27,500 nucleotides of DNA from Prorocentrum cordatum (Eukaryota; Sar; Dinophyceae; Prorocentrales; Prorocentraceae), in NCBI GenBank assembly GCA_963575745.1, contig CAUYUJ010017919.1, positions 177,233 to 204,732 on the forward strand, given 5' to 3'. Within the stretch, counting starts at the first letter, position 1; each line of letters starts with the position of its first letter. The notes beneath the pieces were generated by a model, which saw only the letters and a list, made by a program, of their open reading frames with translations, was not told the origin of the DNA and searched no databases. Below are positions 26,416 to 27,500 of the stretch, piece by piece. The translations under genes were made by a program, and so were the position numbers.

Positions 26416-27186
26416 CGTTACTCCTCCTCCTCCCCCTCCTCCTCCTCTCTCCTCCTCCTCCTCTTTCTCCTCCTCCTTCTCCTCCTCCTCCTCCTCCCTC
26501 CTCCCTCCCTCCCTCCCTCCCTCCCTCCCTCCCCACCTCCCTCCCACCCTCCCTCCCTCCCTCGCTCTCTCCGTCCCTCCCTCCCTCCCTCCTCCATCCT
26601 CCCCCCTCCCCCTCCCTCCTCCTCCCTCCCTCCCTCCCTCCCCCTCTCCCTCATCCCTCCCTCCTCCCCTCCTCCCTCCTCCCTCCTCCCTCCTCCCTCC
26701 TCCCTCCCCTCCTGCCTCCTCCCCCTCCTCCTCCTCCTCCTCCCTCCGCCTCCTCCTCCTCCCTCCTCCTCCTCCTCCTCCTCCTCCTCCTCCTCCTCCT
26801 CCTCCTGCTCCTCCTCCTCCCCCCCCCCCCCTCCCTCCTCTCCTCCTCCTCCTCTCCTCCTCCTCCTCCTCCTCCTCCTCCTACTCTTCCTCCTCCTCCT
26901 CCTTCTCCTTTTCGTCCGCCTTTTCCTCCTCCTCCGCCTCCTCCTCCGCCTCCGCCTCCTCCTCCTCCGCCACGCCTCCGCCTCCTCCGCCTCCTCCGCT
27001 CCTCCGCTCCTCCGCCTCCTCCCCCCCCCCTCCTCCTCCTCCTCCTCCTCCTCCTCCTCCTCCTCCTCCTCCTCCTCCTCCTCCTCCTCCTCCTCCTCCT
27101 CCTCCTCCTCCTTCCTCCTCCGCCTCCTCCTCCTCCTCCTCCTCCTCCTCCTCCTCCTCCTCCTCCTCCTCCTCCTCCGCTTTCTC
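26416..27186. repeat. CTC/CTCC pyrimidine tract, about 770 bp
   Basis: Alternating (CTC)n, (CTCC)n and (CCTCCG)n blocks; the long poly-Leu/Pro/Ser/Glu frames are translations of the tract. Confidence 0.95.
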
Positions 27187-27314
27187 CTTTCCATTCCCTG
27201 ATATATCAAAAAACATCTCCCTGTCGCATACTGAGGCTGGTCGAAAGGGCGGGCTGGGCGTTTCGCCTGAGACTTTCTCACCAAGTATGACCCTGAAGCT
27301 GCAAAATTGGCAAC

Positions 27315-27500
27315 AGCTTCACAAACGGAGGGCGGGTCGTTTTTTTAAAGCGGCTCTCGCCTTAACACCGCGCAATTTCGTTTTAACAATTGCAGGAGCT
27401 TGACGGATGAAGGGTGGGTGGTTTTCAAAATGTTGCTCTCGCCTTAGCGCCGCGCGCATTCGGATCAAAAAAGCACAAGAGCTTCACGGATTGAGGGCGG
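27315..27500. repeat. 82-83 bp tandem repeat running off the right edge
   Basis: The landmark AGCTTNACNNANNGAGGGNGG occurs at 27315, 27397 and 27480; between them GCTCTCGCCTTANCNCCGCGC is conserved. At least two units, continuing beyond the window. Confidence 0.8.

Noticed and set aside
26404-27290. Long Leu/Pro/Ser or Glu/Arg/Gly open frames
   Set aside because: Translations of the CTC/CTCC tract.

Overview
The window looks like nuclear DNA of a GC-rich, repeat-laden protist, most likely an alveolate and possibly a dinoflagellate or syndinian. The taxon call is an inference of modest confidence. It rests on three things: a multi-exon sugar transporter whose introns do not obey GT-AG, a protein with repeated CxxC modules of a kind I associate with dinoflagellate predictions, and a sequence resembling a dinoflagellate spliced-leader relic. 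There is no bacterial operon structure, and I saw no rRNA, tRNA or CRISPR.

Layout. (1) 1-2186, minus strand: two exons of a partial gene of unknown function. They are separated by a 1.7 kb intron holding an inverted-repeat element, and the next intron runs off the left edge and holds a MITE-like element. (2) 2187-7050: no convincing gene; GC-rich low-complexity DNA, TA- and CT-microsatellites, a (GGA)n block, a 155-bp tandem array and a GAGTCTGA-type satellite. (3) 7134-12225, minus strand: the best gene, a six-exon MFS sugar/inositol transporter that assembles to exactly 500 codons (499 aa plus stop). Its introns contain a MITE-like element, (CTC)n and about 600 bp of (TAAGC)n. (4) 13200-17800: a diverged tandem duplication. 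Each copy has a 26-29 bp minisatellite, a possible minus-strand membrane-protein region, a (GTC)n block and a spliced-leader-like motif; only the left copy carries the CxxC-rich reading frame. (5) 17870-27500: almost entirely repeats, including about 900 bp of (ACT)n, a 714-bp higher-order array, CACACCG minisatellite, duplicated 190-bp blocks, GGA/GAC/CTC tracts and several short tandem arrays.

Main discovery candidate. When the transporter and the partial gene are spliced so that conserved protein motifs and frame are kept, all six introns can be placed so that they begin with one unpaired base, then a segment complementary to the 3' end of the intron, and finish with a six-base unpaired tail (pair +2 with -7). 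The termini are CC-CA, TC-GT, TC-AA, GC-AC, GG-CG and GC-AG. Three transporter introns also share a related hairpin-bearing sequence block, as expected of a mobile intron (introner) family. This suggests intron ends defined by RNA pairing or by terminal inverted repeats instead of by conserved dinucleotides.
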